DNA of 64,000 nucleotides from Bacteroides sp. (GCA_014801945.1 JAAVDF010000025.1:54569-118568), one strand, 5' to 3'; shown: positions 8,857 to 18,690, numbered from the stretch's first letter. The notes: generated by a model not told the origin, from the letters alone. Program-made: numbers and translations.

Positions 8857-8993
8857 CCGTGATAGATGTGCCAACATTAAGCACACCAATTAAAATGAAG
8901 GTTAAAAAATCGTTATATACATGATTTTTTATATGTGATATGATGAACAGAGAATTTAATTGGGATGTTTGAATAAAAGCAACCCAACCTGTT

Positions 8994-10406
8994 ATGAGAA
9001 AAATAATTCACGTTTTGACTATTGCATGCGGAATAATCTTCTGCTCAACTCAGATCTCATCCGCACAAAGCACCAATAGGGATCTTTTGAAACGAAATGT
9101 CCCTGACCGATGGATGTATGCCTCCGAAATGGAGCAGACTCTCCCTAGTGATGACCAGTGGTGGAAACGATTCAACGATCCGCTTCTTGACTCACTGATT
9201 TCCGTCGGTATGGACAATAATTTCAATGTACTGACAGCCCTCCACCGCATGGATATGGCAAAAGCCCAGATAAAAAGTGCGGAGGCGAGCTATTATCCTA
9301 CCTTCGGACTCAGCGGAGGCTACACGAAAAGCCGCAGTGCAGGTGCAATGAGCGGCAGTAAAGTCACGTCAAGCAATTCGAGCTATTTCAATCTCGGAGC
9401 AAACATGCAGTGGGAAATCGACGTATTCGGAAGGATCACTGACGGCGTGAAAAACAAAAAAGCTCTCTATCAGGTGAGCCGTGCGGACTACATGAGTTCC
9501 ATGATCAGTCTTGCCGCAGATATAGCCACATACTATTTCAATCTCCGAATATTCCAGCGTCAGCTCTATGTCACCAAGGAACATCTTGCATCTCAGGAAA
9601 GAGTGGTTGAAATAGTAAAGGCCCGTTTTGAAGCCGGATTGGTGTCAAAACTCGATGTCGCACAAGCTCTGACCGTATATTATTCTACGGAAGCTACCGT
9701 CCCGCAACTTGAATCATCCATGAAACAAGCCGAAAACGCGATAGCAATCCTCCTAGGAGTATATCCTGAAGATCTTGCTCCACAACTTGAGGCTTCGTGG
9801 ACCACACCTGATTTCCGGCATCTCGTCCCTGCCGGAGTCCCTGCCAATCTTCTTCGACGCCGACCTGACATCATCGCGGCTGAAAGTGAGGTCAGCGCAT
9901 ACGCCGCGCAACTCGGCGTAGCGAAAAAGGATTTCCTCCCCACCCTCATACTCAACGGAACAATAGGCGTAGGCGCACATGAAATCAACGATATGTTCAA
10001 GAATAACAGTCTGACGTACAGCATAGCCCCCACATTGTCATGGACACTATTCGACGGATTCGCACGAAAAGCAGCTGTCAGCGAAGCTAAGGAGCAGATG
10101 AAAATCGGAATTGAGAACTACAATCAGACCGTCATGACGGCTATTCAGGAAGTCGATAACGCAATGCTATCCTACTCCGCAGCCCTCCACGCGATAGACA
10201 GCTACACCAATGTCATCAATCAATGCGACGAATCATTTCATCTGTCCGTGGATCTATATAAGGAGGGTCTGACAGCATTCACAAACGTCGTCGATTCTCA
10301 GATCAACAGTCTTACATACGCCAACACACTTATTTCAGCGAGAGGTAATGCCTTTATCAGCCTGATAGACTTGTACAAATCATTAGGAGGCTCGCCAATC
10401 GAATAA
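8994..10406 (+). CDS. Outer membrane efflux channel (TolC/OprM family)
   Basis: 470 residues with an N-terminal signal peptide (MRKIIHVLTIACGIIFCSTQISSAQ). It is the outer-membrane duct of a tripartite RND pump. The NodT/OprM signature is visible: a start with WWKRFNDPLLDSLI, two structural repeats of long helices, GYTKSRSAG strand, ANMQWEIDVFGRITDGVKNKK, ARFEAGLVSKLDVAQALTV, the RRRPDIIAAESEVSAYAAQL repeat hallmark, and a second LSWTLFDGFARK strand. There is no lipobox Cys in the expected place. It is the first gene of a three-gene operon with the adaptor (42 bases downstream) and the RND permease. Confidence 0.93.
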   Translation: MRKIIHVLTIACGIIFCSTQISSAQSTNRDLLKRNVPDRWMYASEMEQTLPSDDQWWKRFNDPLLDSLISVGMDNNFNVLTALHRMDMAKAQIKSAEASYYPTFGLSGGYTKSRSAGAMSGSKVTSSNSSYFNLGANMQWEIDVFGRITDGVKNKKALYQVSRADYMSSMISLAADIATYYFNLRIFQRQLYVTKEHLASQERVVEIVKARFEAGLVSKLDVAQALTVYYSTEATVPQLESSMKQAENAIAILLGVYPEDLAPQLEASWTTPDFRHLVPAGVPANLLRRRPDIIAAESEVSAYAAQLGVAKKDFLPTLILNGTIGVGAHEINDMFKNNSLTYSIAPTLSWTLFDGFARKAAVSEAKEQMKIGIENYNQTVMTAIQEVDNAMLSYSAALHAIDSYTNVINQCDESFHLSVDLYKEGLTAFTNVVDSQINSLTYANTLISARGNAFISLIDLYKSLGGSPIE

Positions 10407-10448
10407 CCATAATTCCATTCAATCATCCAAGTTTATTATTCCTGCATT

Positions 10449-11552
10449 ATGAATAAGAATTTAGCATTGGCAGCCGTTGCCGCCGGTTTACTCGCCGTAT
10501 CATGTGGCGGACATAAGAAAGATGAAATCCATGGCGCGGAAGAGGCCATTGACGTCGCGCTCCCGGAAGTGGATTCCGTGACACTCAGCAACACTTATCC
10601 CGGAGTGCTGACAGCAGCGCAGAAAGTCGATGTGGTGGCGCGCGTGAGCGGTCAGCTCCTATCCAAAAATTATGAGGGTGGCCAATATGTAAATAAAGGC
10701 GACCTACTATTCCGTATAGAGGACAGCAAGTATCGTGACGCTGTCCAGCAGGCCAACGCAGCTCTCGCCACCGCCATGAGCGAGAGGGATTATGCCAACA
10801 GTCACTATGAAGCCGTAAAAAAAGCCCTTGAGAGCGATGCCGTGTCCAAGATGGAAGTAAACGAGGCTGAAAGCAATCTGCGTCAGGCAGAGGCGAGCAT
10901 AAAGAACGCTCGTGCGGCGTTAGAGACAGCAAAGACAAATCTGAGCTATTGCACCATTACGGCTCCGATATCAGGAGTCATAACATCCGCATCAATGGAT
11001 GCAGGTAACTATGTCAACGGTGAGGGTAACGCGGTAAAGATGACCACCATATATGACAATTCAAGCCTTACCGCAAATTTCTCTGTAGAAAGCTCGCAGG
11101 ATATCGACATGGAGATGATCGACAGTTCTTTTTTGTCCCACATACCTCTGATGTTCTCCGACTCCATAAAGCATAAATATTACGGAGATCTTAGCTACGT
11201 CGCTCCTAATCTTGATACATCAACAGGAACACTTGCTCTCCAGTGCAAGATCCAGAACACTTATGATGAACTCCGCCCCGGAATGTTTGTAAAAGTTGAT
11301 CTGCCCTACAAAGTCGAGCCGAAAGCCATTCTTGTCAAAGATGCCTCGATCAGCACCGACCAGTTAGGAAAATATCTGTATGTGGTCAATGATTCCAATA
11401 CCGTGGTCTATACTCCTATAAAAGTAGGTCCGCTCTACCACGATTCACTTCGCGTCGTTGTGTCAGGTATCACACCGGATTCAAAATATGTAACCAAAGC
11501 ACTCCTGAAAGTCAGGGAGGGAATGAAAGTCAACCCCAAGCTTGTCAAATAG
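10449..11552 (+). CDS. RND efflux periplasmic adaptor (membrane fusion protein)
   Basis: 367 residues. The signal peptide ends at LLAVSCGGHKKD with a lipobox, so it is an inner-membrane-anchored lipoprotein. Domains in order: beta-barrel start, lipoyl half-motif VDVVARVSGQLLSKNYEGG, an alpha-hairpin (about residues 95-165, QQANAALATAMSERDYANSH), second lipoyl half (YCTITAPISGVITSASMDAG), beta-barrel and membrane-proximal domain (RPGMFVKVDLPY). It bridges the TolC-type channel encoded just before it and the AcrB-type pump encoded after it. Confidence 0.94.
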   Translation: MNKNLALAAVAAGLLAVSCGGHKKDEIHGAEEAIDVALPEVDSVTLSNTYPGVLTAAQKVDVVARVSGQLLSKNYEGGQYVNKGDLLFRIEDSKYRDAVQQANAALATAMSERDYANSHYEAVKKALESDAVSKMEVNEAESNLRQAEASIKNARAALETAKTNLSYCTITAPISGVITSASMDAGNYVNGEGNAVKMTTIYDNSSLTANFSVESSQDIDMEMIDSSFLSHIPLMFSDSIKHKYYGDLSYVAPNLDTSTGTLALQCKIQNTYDELRPGMFVKVDLPYKVEPKAILVKDASISTDQLGKYLYVVNDSNTVVYTPIKVGPLYHDSLRVVVSGITPDSKYVTKALLKVREGMKVNPKLVK

Positions 11553-11629
11553 ACCCGGCTACGGTTGACATCAGCCCGATGAAATGATTTCAGAAATCTA
11601 TTAATCCACCCCTAATTTTCAGTAAAGAG

Positions 11630-14600
11630 ATGTTTTCAAGATTTTTTATAGACCGTCCGATATTTGCCACGGTACTGGCAATATTGATGGTGATTGTCGG
11701 CCTTATGACCGTCAAGAGTCTGCCAATCTCACAGTATCCCGACATCACTCCCCCGACAGTTATGGTGTCTGCCTCCTATCCCGGCGCAGATGCAGCTACG
11801 GTGGCAAAAGTTGTCGGCGAACCTATCGAAGAGCAGATCAACGGCGTAGAAGGAATGATGTACATGAGTTCGAACTCAAGCGACGGCTCGTATAATCTTA
11901 CCATAACCTTCGAGAATGGAACAAATCTCGATGATGCAGCCGTGAAGGTGCAGAATCGTGTCTCTCTTGCAGAGGCCACCCTCCCGACGGCCGTCAAGGA
12001 GCAAGGCATATCGGTGACTTCAGAGTCATCCAACATCATCCTCTTCATTGCACTTGAGGGTGACAACAGCGGCCGCTACGACGCGCTCTATCTAACCAAC
12101 TATGCGCAGCTCAACATCATCGACGAGCTTTCACGTATCGACGGTGTAGGTGGTGCGGCTGCCTTCGGTGCAGGTAAGTACAGTATGCGCGTATGGCTTG
12201 ATCCTGAAAAAATGCGTTACTATGATCTCACGCCTTCAGATGTGAGCGCGATGATCCAGTCGCAGAATCTCGAAGTATCAGCCGGTAGCGTGGGTACACC
12301 GCCTGTCAATAACGGAGTGGAATTCGAGTTCACATTGACCTCTCAAGGTCAGCTCAAAAGTGCCGAGCAGTTCGGTGACATCATTATCCGTTCGGCAGCC
12401 AACGGAGGTCTGCTCCGTCTCAAAGACATTGCAAAAGTTGAACTCGGAAGCCAAAGTTACTCCGGAGACGCTTCCGTGTCGGGTAAACCGGCAGGATTGA
12501 TCGGCGTTCAGCAGCTCCCCGGAGCGAATGCTCTTGAGGTGGCAAATAAGGTTAAGGACAAGATGGAAGATCTCTCAGAATATTTTCCATCGGGAGTTAA
12601 CTATCGTGTAATTCTTGATACCACTGAATTTGTCACCGCATCTATTGATGAGGTGCTGGTAACGTTTGTCGAAACCACCCTTATCGTGATGATTGTCATT
12701 CTCATCTTCCTTCAGAGCTGGCGTGCGGTGATCATCCCGATGATAGCGATTCCGGTCTCACTTATAGCCACGTTTGCTGTAATGAAGCTTCTCGGTTTCT
12801 CGCTCAATACGCTTACTCTTTTCGGTCTCGTACTGGCAATTGCCATAGTTGTCGATGATGCGATAGTCGTCGTGGAGGACTGTGCCCGACTGGTTCAGGA
12901 GGGGAAACTAACCCCACGGCAGAGTGCTGAAAAAGCCATGGTCGAACTTGAAGGCCCGGTGATCGGCGAGGTGCTCGTACTACTTTCCGTATTCATCCCG
13001 ACTGCATTCATCAGCGGTATCACAGGCGAGCTCTACAAACAGTTTGCATTAACCATCGCTACATCTGTAGCCTTTTCAGGCTTTAATGCACTCACATTTA
13101 CACCGGCCATGTGTGCGCTCTTCCTCCGTAAGAAGTCCGATCCCAACCCTCACTTCTTTCTCTACAAATGGTTCAACAAGGGCTATGGCTCTGTCCTCAA
13201 ACACTACACTTCAACAATCGGGAAACTCCTGAAACACCCCATTGTCGCCATAGGTATATATTTCGGCCTTTGCGTCCTTGCCTTCTGGGGATTCGTGAAA
13301 ATTCCGTCGAGCTACATTCCGCAGGAGGATATGGGCTACTTCATGACTTCCATTCAGCTGCCGACGGGCGCATCGCTTGAACGCACGGAAGAAGTCGTTG
13401 ATAAACTTACTGACCAGATCAAGGATATCGAAGAAGTAAAGGACATCATCTCGATCTCCGGTCAGTCAATGATGGGTGGTGGTTCAGGTGGTAATATGGC
13501 ATCACTGTTCGTAGTGCTCAAGCCGTGGAGTGAACGCCGTGGTAAATCTCATGATGTGAATGCCGTGATGAATAAGGTCAACGCGATAGCGGCTTCCTAT
13601 CAGGAACCCATCGTGTTCTCCATCAATCCTCCTGCCATTCCCGGTCTCGGCATGACATCAGGCATGGAGATGCAGATTCTTGACATTAACAATCTTGGCG
13701 CGGATGCGCTTCAGGAGACACTGCGTGAAATGCAGGCTGCAGCCGCCAAGGATAAGAGACTGGCTCAGATGACCACTATGTTCCAAGCCGGCGTTCCGCA
13801 ATATCGCATTGACATTGATCGTGACAAGGCCAAACTTATGGGTCTGACGATAGACAACATCTATAGCACCCTCGCTCAATTCATGGGCGGCAGCTATGTG
13901 AATGACTTCGTCGAATTCGGACGCACCTATCAGGTCAATATGAGTGGTAATAGCCTCACACGAAGCAGCATCGACCAGATCCCGAATCTGACGGTAAGGA
14001 ACAATGATGACGAGATGGTCCCATTCTCATCATTCGCAAGCATTGTTCCGACAATGGGACAATCTACGGTGAGCCGTTACAACATGTATAACTCCGCATC
14101 CATTACCGGTACTCCTGCAGCCAACGTATCAAGTTCAGATGCTATCGCTGCTATGGAGGAGATACTCAAGGAAACCGTAGGCGACAGATTTGCCTACGCA
14201 TGGACAGGCGAGGCTTATCAGGAGACCCAGTCAGGAACGACAATATCTTTCGTGTTGATTTTCGCAATCATCATAACGATCCTCGTGTTAGCCGCACAGT
14301 ATGAAAGCTGGACCGATCCGCTTGCAGTTGTCGTGGCCATGCCTACAGCCATCTTCGGAACTGTGCTTGGCTGTATGTTCCTTTCGCAATCCATATCAAT
14401 CTACACGCAGATCGGTATAATCCTGCTGCTCGGTCTCGCGGCCAAGAATGCGATCCTTATTGTCGAGTATGCTCGTGATTTCCATGCGGCCGGCCAGAGC
14501 ATACGTCAGGCTGCGGCCGATGCAGGTAGCATCCGCTTCCGCCCTATTATGATGACAGCATTCGCATTTGTCTTCGGTGTACTCCCCATGCTGTTCGCTA

Positions 14601-14830
14601 CGGGTGCAGGCGCACAGTCCCGAATCGCACTCGGCACGGCTGTGGTATTCGGTATGGCGACAAATGCCATCGCCGGCACTCTGTTCGTTCCGGGATTCTG
14701 GGAACTTTTCGAAAGATTCCGCGAGAAGTACCTTTCGAAAATCTTCGCAGCCTCCACCGACGGCAATTCGCAGCCGGGACAATCCGGGTCCGACACCCCG
14801 ACTTCGGGTACAGGTACGGGATCGGTATAA
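11630..14830 (+). CDS. RND multidrug efflux permease (HAE1/AcrB family)
   Basis: 1066 residues, the usual length for hydrophobe/amphiphile RND pumps. Visible: N-terminal FFIDRPIFATVLAILMVIVG helix, the family start; AISQYPDITPPTV-like SLPISQYPDITPPTVMVSAS; TM4 with the paired acidic proton-relay residues in AIAIVVDDAIVVVEDCAR; later AAKNAILIVEYARDFHAAG and RFRPIMMTAFAFVFGVLPM. Two large periplasmic loops are present between TM1-2 and TM7-8. It exports lipophilic compounds, driven by protons, through the adaptor and channel encoded upstream. The tail (STDGNSQPGQSGSDTPTSG) is low-complexity. Substrate cannot be predicted. A strong hairpin follows. Confidence 0.95.
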   Translation: MFSRFFIDRPIFATVLAILMVIVGLMTVKSLPISQYPDITPPTVMVSASYPGADAATVAKVVGEPIEEQINGVEGMMYMSSNSSDGSYNLTITFENGTNLDDAAVKVQNRVSLAEATLPTAVKEQGISVTSESSNIILFIALEGDNSGRYDALYLTNYAQLNIIDELSRIDGVGGAAAFGAGKYSMRVWLDPEKMRYYDLTPSDVSAMIQSQNLEVSAGSVGTPPVNNGVEFEFTLTSQGQLKSAEQFGDIIIRSAANGGLLRLKDIAKVELGSQSYSGDASVSGKPAGLIGVQQLPGANALEVANKVKDKMEDLSEYFPSGVNYRVILDTTEFVTASIDEVLVTFVETTLIVMIVILIFLQSWRAVIIPMIAIPVSLIATFAVMKLLGFSLNTLTLFGLVLAIAIVVDDAIVVVEDCARLVQEGKLTPRQSAEKAMVELEGPVIGEVLVLLSVFIPTAFISGITGELYKQFALTIATSVAFSGFNALTFTPAMCALFLRKKSDPNPHFFLYKWFNKGYGSVLKHYTSTIGKLLKHPIVAIGIYFGLCVLAFWGFVKIPSSYIPQEDMGYFMTSIQLPTGASLERTEEVVDKLTDQIKDIEEVKDIISISGQSMMGGGSGGNMASLFVVLKPWSERRGKSHDVNAVMNKVNAIAASYQEPIVFSINPPAIPGLGMTSGMEMQILDINNLGADALQETLREMQAAAAKDKRLAQMTTMFQAGVPQYRIDIDRDKAKLMGLTIDNIYSTLAQFMGGSYVNDFVEFGRTYQVNMSGNSLTRSSIDQIPNLTVRNNDDEMVPFSSFASIVPTMGQSTVSRYNMYNSASITGTPAANVSSSDAIAAMEEILKETVGDRFAYAWTGEAYQETQSGTTISFVLIFAIIITILVLAAQYESWTDPLAVVVAMPTAIFGTVLGCMFLSQSISIYTQIGIILLLGLAAKNAILIVEYARDFHAAGQSIRQAAADAGSIRFRPIMMTAFAFVFGVLPMLFATGAGAQSRIALGTAVVFGMATNAIAGTLFVPGFWELFERFREKYLSKIFAASTDGNSQPGQSGSDTPTSGTGTGSV

Positions 14831-14873
14831 TCTCCGGATCACCTACACAGGCCTTTTAATCTCTATTATAATC

Positions 14874-14916
14874 GAAGACTGCCTGAAATCCGATTGCGGG
14901 ATTTCAGGCAGTCTTC
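14874..14916 (+). terminator. Terminator after the RND efflux operon
   Basis: An 18-base perfect inverted repeat (14874-14891 and 14899-14916) with a seven-base loop, 43 bases after the RND stop codon. It separates the efflux operon from the tetR-fabG pair. Confidence 0.8.
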
Positions 14917-14990
14917 CTATAAATATATGTGTATATCTCCGAAAATGCGCCATTCAACGGATTAAAGTAAGAAAGTTTAGGATTTTTTTG

Positions 14991-14998
14991 TAACTTTG
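14991..14998 (+). promoter_or_regulatory. -7 box for tetR-fabG
   Basis: TAACTTTG matches TAnnTTTG exactly, 20 bases before the tetR start codon and just after the terminator of the efflux operon. This gives tetR its own promoter. Confidence 0.7.
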
Positions 14999-15018
14999 CC
15001 GTAGAAAAGATTTACAGC

Positions 15019-15624
15019 ATGACAATGGCGTCAAAGACCCGCGAAAGACTTCTGGACGTTGCCCGTCAACTCTTTGCCAGCAATGGTGTTGAAAAGACTA
15101 CGATGAACGACATTGCCACCGCCTCTGACAAGGGGCGGCGCACCATCTATACATATTTCAAAAATAAAAAAGAGATATACGATGCTGTGATCGAACGCGA
15201 GAGTGAAGCCATAGTGATGAAACTCAGAAATGTGGTCATTTCCAATCTCGCACCGGCCGAGAAACTCAAACGCTTCCTTGAGGCTCGATTTGATATCGTG
15301 GAGGAAACCATCCGCGAATCCACCACCAGTCAGATCATTTCATATATCACACTCGACTATAAGCGTCTTGAGCGCATACGCACACTCGCAGTCGCTAAGG
15401 AAAAGGGGCTGATCTCGCAGATGATCGACGAAGGTGTCAGTCAAGGCGTGTTCGATCCGGTCCAGTCAAGATTGTTTCCGGGAGTCTATGAAATGATTTT
15501 TCAAGGATTTGACTTCTGCCATCTGCGCAGCAACTTTGCGGATTTCAACCTCACAGCGGAGGAGATCCGTGAATCGGTCATCCATTTTCTGATCAATACG
15601 CTTGTTATTAAACCAACAACATAG
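15019..15624 (+). CDS. TetR/AcrR-family transcriptional regulator
   Basis: 201 residues from ATG at 15019 (a second in-frame ATG is two codons later). The N-terminal domain is a standard TetR helix-turn-helix: RERLLDVARQLFASNGVEKT, TMNDIATASDKGRRTIYTYF, KNKKEIYDAVIERES. The C-terminal part is the ligand/dimer domain. It has its own -7 box and is followed 25 bases later by fabG, so cotranscription with fabG is likely. It may sense an acyl compound or autoregulate the pair. A role in controlling the upstream efflux operon is possible from proximity but the terminator and separate promoter do not argue for it. Confidence 0.9.
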   Translation: MTMASKTRERLLDVARQLFASNGVEKTTMNDIATASDKGRRTIYTYFKNKKEIYDAVIERESEAIVMKLRNVVISNLAPAEKLKRFLEARFDIVEETIRESTTSQIISYITLDYKRLERIRTLAVAKEKGLISQMIDEGVSQGVFDPVQSRLFPGVYEMIFQGFDFCHLRSNFADFNLTAEEIRESVIHFLINTLVIKPTT

Positions 15625-15649
15625 TTCAACTAAAAGACATTTCAAAAAA

Positions 15650-16396
15650 ATGAAATTACTTGAAGGAAAAGTAGCACTCATCACCGGCGCCGCCCGTGGC
15701 ATCGGTAAGAGTATCGCCCTTAAATTCGCACAGGAAGGTGCAGATATCGCCTTCACTGACCTTAACCGCGATGAAAACATGGAAGCCACCGAGAAGGAAC
15801 TTGAAGCTCTCGGCGTAAAGGCTAAGGGATATGCCTCAAATGCAGCTGACTTCGCTCAGACCGAGGAAGTCGTTGCTAAGGTAAAGGAAGATTTCGGTCA
15901 TATCGACATTCTCGTCAACAATGCAGGTATCACTAAGGACGGCCTTATGATGCGCATGACTGAGGCTCAATGGGATGCAGTGATCGCAGTCAACCTCAAG
16001 AGCGCGTTCAACTTCATTCATGCAGTCCTTCCCATCATGATGCGCCAGCGCAGCGGTTCCATCATCAATATGGCATCAGTGGTAGGCGTACACGGCAACG
16101 CAGGTCAGGCAAACTATGCTGCATCCAAGGCCGGTCTTATCGCTCTCGCAAAGAGTATCGCTCAGGAAGTCGGCTCACGCGGCATCCGTGCCAATGCTAT
16201 TGCCCCCGGCTTCATCGAGACAGCCATGACTGCCGCCCTCCCCGACGAAGTGCGTAAGGAATGGGCTCTCAAAATTCCTCTCCGCCGTGCCGGTCAGGTC
16301 GAGGACATCGCCAATGTCGCCACCTTCCTTGCATCAGACATGTCAAGCTACGTGTCAGGTCAGGTCATTCAGGTGGACGGTGGCATGAACATGTAA
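15650..16396 (+). CDS. fabG: 3-oxoacyl-[acyl-carrier-protein] reductase
   Basis: 248 residues from ATG at 15650; the open frame extends 16 codons upstream into tetR but KLLEGKVALITGAARGIGKS is the standard N terminus. Short-chain dehydrogenase that reduces 3-oxoacyl-ACP with NADPH in fatty acid elongation. Seen: TGAARGIGKS nucleotide-binding glycines, NNAGIT, catalytic Ser in INMASVVG, YAASKAG catalytic Tyr/Lys, and the terminal GQVIQVDGGMNM. Length and motifs fit FabG well. It follows tetR closely. Confidence 0.94.
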   Translation: MKLLEGKVALITGAARGIGKSIALKFAQEGADIAFTDLNRDENMEATEKELEALGVKAKGYASNAADFAQTEEVVAKVKEDFGHIDILVNNAGITKDGLMMRMTEAQWDAVIAVNLKSAFNFIHAVLPIMMRQRSGSIINMASVVGVHGNAGQANYAASKAGLIALAKSIAQEVGSRGIRANAIAPGFIETAMTAALPDEVRKEWALKIPLRRAGQVEDIANVATFLASDMSSYVSGQVIQVDGGMNM

Positions 16397-16415
16397 TAAG
16401 CCGTTAACGTTTTCT

Positions 16416-16468
16416 TGACATAAGGGCACGGTTAACCGGATTTTCCGCAACCACCGGTCCTTATGTCA
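16416..16468 (+). terminator. Hairpin after fabG
   Basis: Inverted repeat TGACATAAGG (16416-16425) with CCTTATGTCA (16459-16468); the loop carries a further CGGTTAACCG palindrome. It has no long T-run, so terminator strength is uncertain. An ATG at 16463 lies inside the right arm and is unlikely to be a start codon. Confidence 0.45.
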
Positions 16469-16498
16469 TTCCTTATAATACAACGCTCACAATACCGA

Positions 16499-17089
16499 AT
16501 GCTGACATACAACACTCAACTCAAACATCTCATTCTGCCGGAATACGGTCGTAATATCCATCAAATGGTTGACCACTGCCTCACAATCGAGGACAGGGAC
16601 GAGCGCACACGTTGCGCCCACTCTATCGTCAACAGCATGGCCAAGCTTTTTCCGAAGATCCGTGAAGAAGAGGACTATCAGCGTAAACTTTGGGATCACC
16701 TTGCAATCATGAGTGATTTCAGTCTTGATATCGACTGGCCATTCGAGACACTTAAATCGGACAATTTCAATTCTCGTCCTGAAAAAGTGCCCTATACGGC
16801 GGAACACATCCGTTACCGTCATTATGGAAAAGATGTAGAGCTGATGATACGCAAGGCTGTCAGCATGGATGAAGGTCCGGAACGCGACGAACTTGTGCTG
16901 CTCATAGCCAACCACATGAAGAAACTTCTGCTCGGCGTCAACCCCGACGGTGTTGAGGATGTGAAGATATTCAAAGATCTTGCCGAATATTCCCACGGCG
17001 CACTGCGTCTTGATCCGGAGACCGTAAGATTACACGAGTTCAAGATCATCGCACCTCCGGCTGCAAGCAAGAAAAAGAAAAAGAGATAA
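16499..17089 (+). CDS. DUF4290 family protein
   Basis: 196 residues from ATG at 16499 (MLTYNTQLKHLILPEYGRNI), which is the conserved start of DUF4290 proteins; the upstream in-frame ATG at 16463 is inside a hairpin. The family is confined to Bacteroidetes and has no assigned function. Conserved elements: EYGRNIHQMVDHCLTIEDRD, ERTRCAHSIVNSMAKLFP, and HYGKDVELMIRKAVSM. The end is a short basic run (SKKKKKR). No membrane or export signal: cytosolic. It precedes rimM by 32 bases and may be cotranscribed with it. Confidence 0.85.
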   Translation: MLTYNTQLKHLILPEYGRNIHQMVDHCLTIEDRDERTRCAHSIVNSMAKLFPKIREEEDYQRKLWDHLAIMSDFSLDIDWPFETLKSDNFNSRPEKVPYTAEHIRYRHYGKDVELMIRKAVSMDEGPERDELVLLIANHMKKLLLGVNPDGVEDVKIFKDLAEYSHGALRLDPETVRLHEFKIIAPPAASKKKKKR

Positions 17090-17121
17090 GTCTAATCAAC
17101 TAATCAATATAAATCAGGAAC

Positions 17122-17664
17122 GTGATAAAGCTGTCGGAAATCGCTGAAGCCGGTCATTTCAACAAAGCCCACGGAATTAAGGGCGAGATGTCGGCCACTC
17201 TTGATCTGGATCTTGACCTCGATGAGATTAAATGTATCATTATCCCTATCGAGGGAATTTTCGTGCCTTTTTTTGTGAAATCATGGCGTCCGCGGACAGC
17301 CGACACATGCCTGCTTTCGCTTGAGGGCATTGACAATGAGGTCCGGGCACAGGAATTCAACAATATGCCCTTCTACATCCTTCGCTCTGACATACCTGAA
17401 GATGACGAGGATGAGTATGATGACGAGGAAGGTTTTTATGCTTCTGACCTGATCGGTTACAAAGTTCATGATCTCAACCTCGGAGACATCGGTATGATTT
17501 CAGGTATCAATGACGCGACAGAGAATGTCCTCTTCCTGATCACAACTCCGGGCGGCGAAGAAATCTTTGTTCCCGTGGCGGATGAATATATTGAATCCAT
17601 TGATCACGACTCAGAAGTAATCACTACCGATCTCCCGACAGGACTTATAGACTTAAATAGTTGA
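17122..17664 (+). CDS. rimM: Ribosome maturation factor RimM
   Basis: 180 residues from GTG at 17122. RimM binds ribosomal protein S19 and helps mature the 3' domain of 16S rRNA in the 30S subunit. Seen: N-terminal RimM domain (EAGHFNKAHGIKGEMSATL), the linker with an acidic run (DIPEDDEDEYDDEEGF), and the PRC-barrel (FYASDLIGYKVHDLNLGDIG followed by LITTPGGEEIFVPVADEYI). Size agrees with the family. It ends five bases before the next start codon. Confidence 0.9.
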   Translation: MIKLSEIAEAGHFNKAHGIKGEMSATLDLDLDLDEIKCIIIPIEGIFVPFFVKSWRPRTADTCLLSLEGIDNEVRAQEFNNMPFYILRSDIPEDDEDEYDDEEGFYASDLIGYKVHDLNLGDIGMISGINDATENVLFLITTPGGEEIFVPVADEYIESIDHDSEVITTDLPTGLIDLNS

Positions 17665-17669
17665 AACTT

Positions 17670-17975
17670 ATGAAAGAATTTGACGAAAAAGAAGCCATCA
17701 ACGCCATGCGTGCCGTCCTCTCCGATGAAAGCTCGGTCCTTTATGACGATGATGAACTGCTCAATGTCATTGACATTATCTGGGACTGGTATGATGATCA
17801 GGGACTCCTTGACATCGATACTGAAGCAGATGATGAGGATATCAACACCGATGCCCTCATAAAGCATGTCGGCAAGATGCTCGCTAAAGATAGTGATTCC
17901 CCCATCCGGCGCGAGGACGTAGAGCCATTGGTCATGGCTGAGCTCCGTTACGAACAGTCACTTGAAGAGTTCTGA
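17670..17975 (+). CDS. Small acidic protein of unknown function
   Basis: 101 residues from ATG at 17670; an ATG nine bases upstream overlaps the rimM stop. Very acidic, with stretches such as DDDELLNVIDIIWDWYDDQG and EADDEDINTDALIKHVGKML. Predicted all-helical and cytosolic, without signal peptide or membrane segment. I do not recognise a characterised family. The near-overlap with rimM suggests coexpression. Confidence 0.65.
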   Translation: MKEFDEKEAINAMRAVLSDESSVLYDDDELLNVIDIIWDWYDDQGLLDIDTEADDEDINTDALIKHVGKMLAKDSDSPIRREDVEPLVMAELRYEQSLEEF

Positions 17976-18022
17976 CCTCTTCTGTGGAAAAACTCTACAA
18001 TAAGCAACTCACAAATCCGAAT

Positions 18023-18667
18023 ATGAAAAAAATCCTCTTTGCTTCACTGACAGCACTCACGCTCTCTGTTTCACTGCCCGGCTTGACCGCAAAAGCAGTA
18101 AACAATGATCCGTATGCAGATTATGATGAGACTGTCTATATGGACATGGAGCTGGAGGAGAATCTGAAAGCCCCTGCTGTCGGTGAGCGCGAACATGCCG
18201 CCGTCAAGAATTATATGGGGCGTTTAGGACGGGATCTCGTACAGAAAAATTATATCGTTGATCTTATGCGCAACGATGAGGTGGTACTTGTGACCATCCC
18301 TACCGACGATCTCTTCCTGCCCAACGATACTCTCCTCACCCCGGCCGCACCGGGCAAACTCCGTCCGATCATCTCGCTCCTAAATGACCCGATGATGTTT
18401 AAGGTGGTCTATGCCGTACACACTGACAATACGGGATCACCGACCTACAATATGAACCTCTCCCATGAGCGCAACACTTCAATCTATGAATGGCTTCTTG
18501 ACCAAGTCAGCGAGGATCTAATCATAATCCCTTATGAATTTGGTGACACTGAACCGCTCGTGGCAAATGACTCCCGAAAGGGCCGCAAGGAGAACCGCCG
18601 TCTTGAAATTTTCCTTATTCCCGGACCTAAGCTCATCACTCTCGCTCAAAAAGGGGCACTAAAATGA
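18023..18667 (+). CDS. OmpA-family C-terminal domain protein, exported
   Basis: 214 residues from ATG at 18023, where a signal peptide begins (MKKILFASLTALTLSVSLPG); the frame is open 13 codons earlier. The C-terminal half resembles an OmpA/MotB domain: VVYAVHTDNTGSPTYNMNLS (the H-TD-G motif) and NDSRKGRKENRRLEIFLIPG, like the NR-x-NRRVEI peptidoglycan-contact motif. It likely lives in the periplasm and binds peptidoglycan. The domain is a divergent form. Confidence 0.75.
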   Translation: MKKILFASLTALTLSVSLPGLTAKAVNNDPYADYDETVYMDMELEENLKAPAVGEREHAAVKNYMGRLGRDLVQKNYIVDLMRNDEVVLVTIPTDDLFLPNDTLLTPAAPGKLRPIISLLNDPMMFKVVYAVHTDNTGSPTYNMNLSHERNTSIYEWLLDQVSEDLIIIPYEFGDTEPLVANDSRKGRKENRRLEIFLIPGPKLITLAQKGALK

Positions 18668-18690
18668 CGGCTGCAATGCATAATTTTTCG

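Noticed and set aside
16463-16498. Upstream ATG for the DUF4290 gene
   Set aside because: It is inside the right arm of the hairpin 16416-16468; family similarity begins at 16499.
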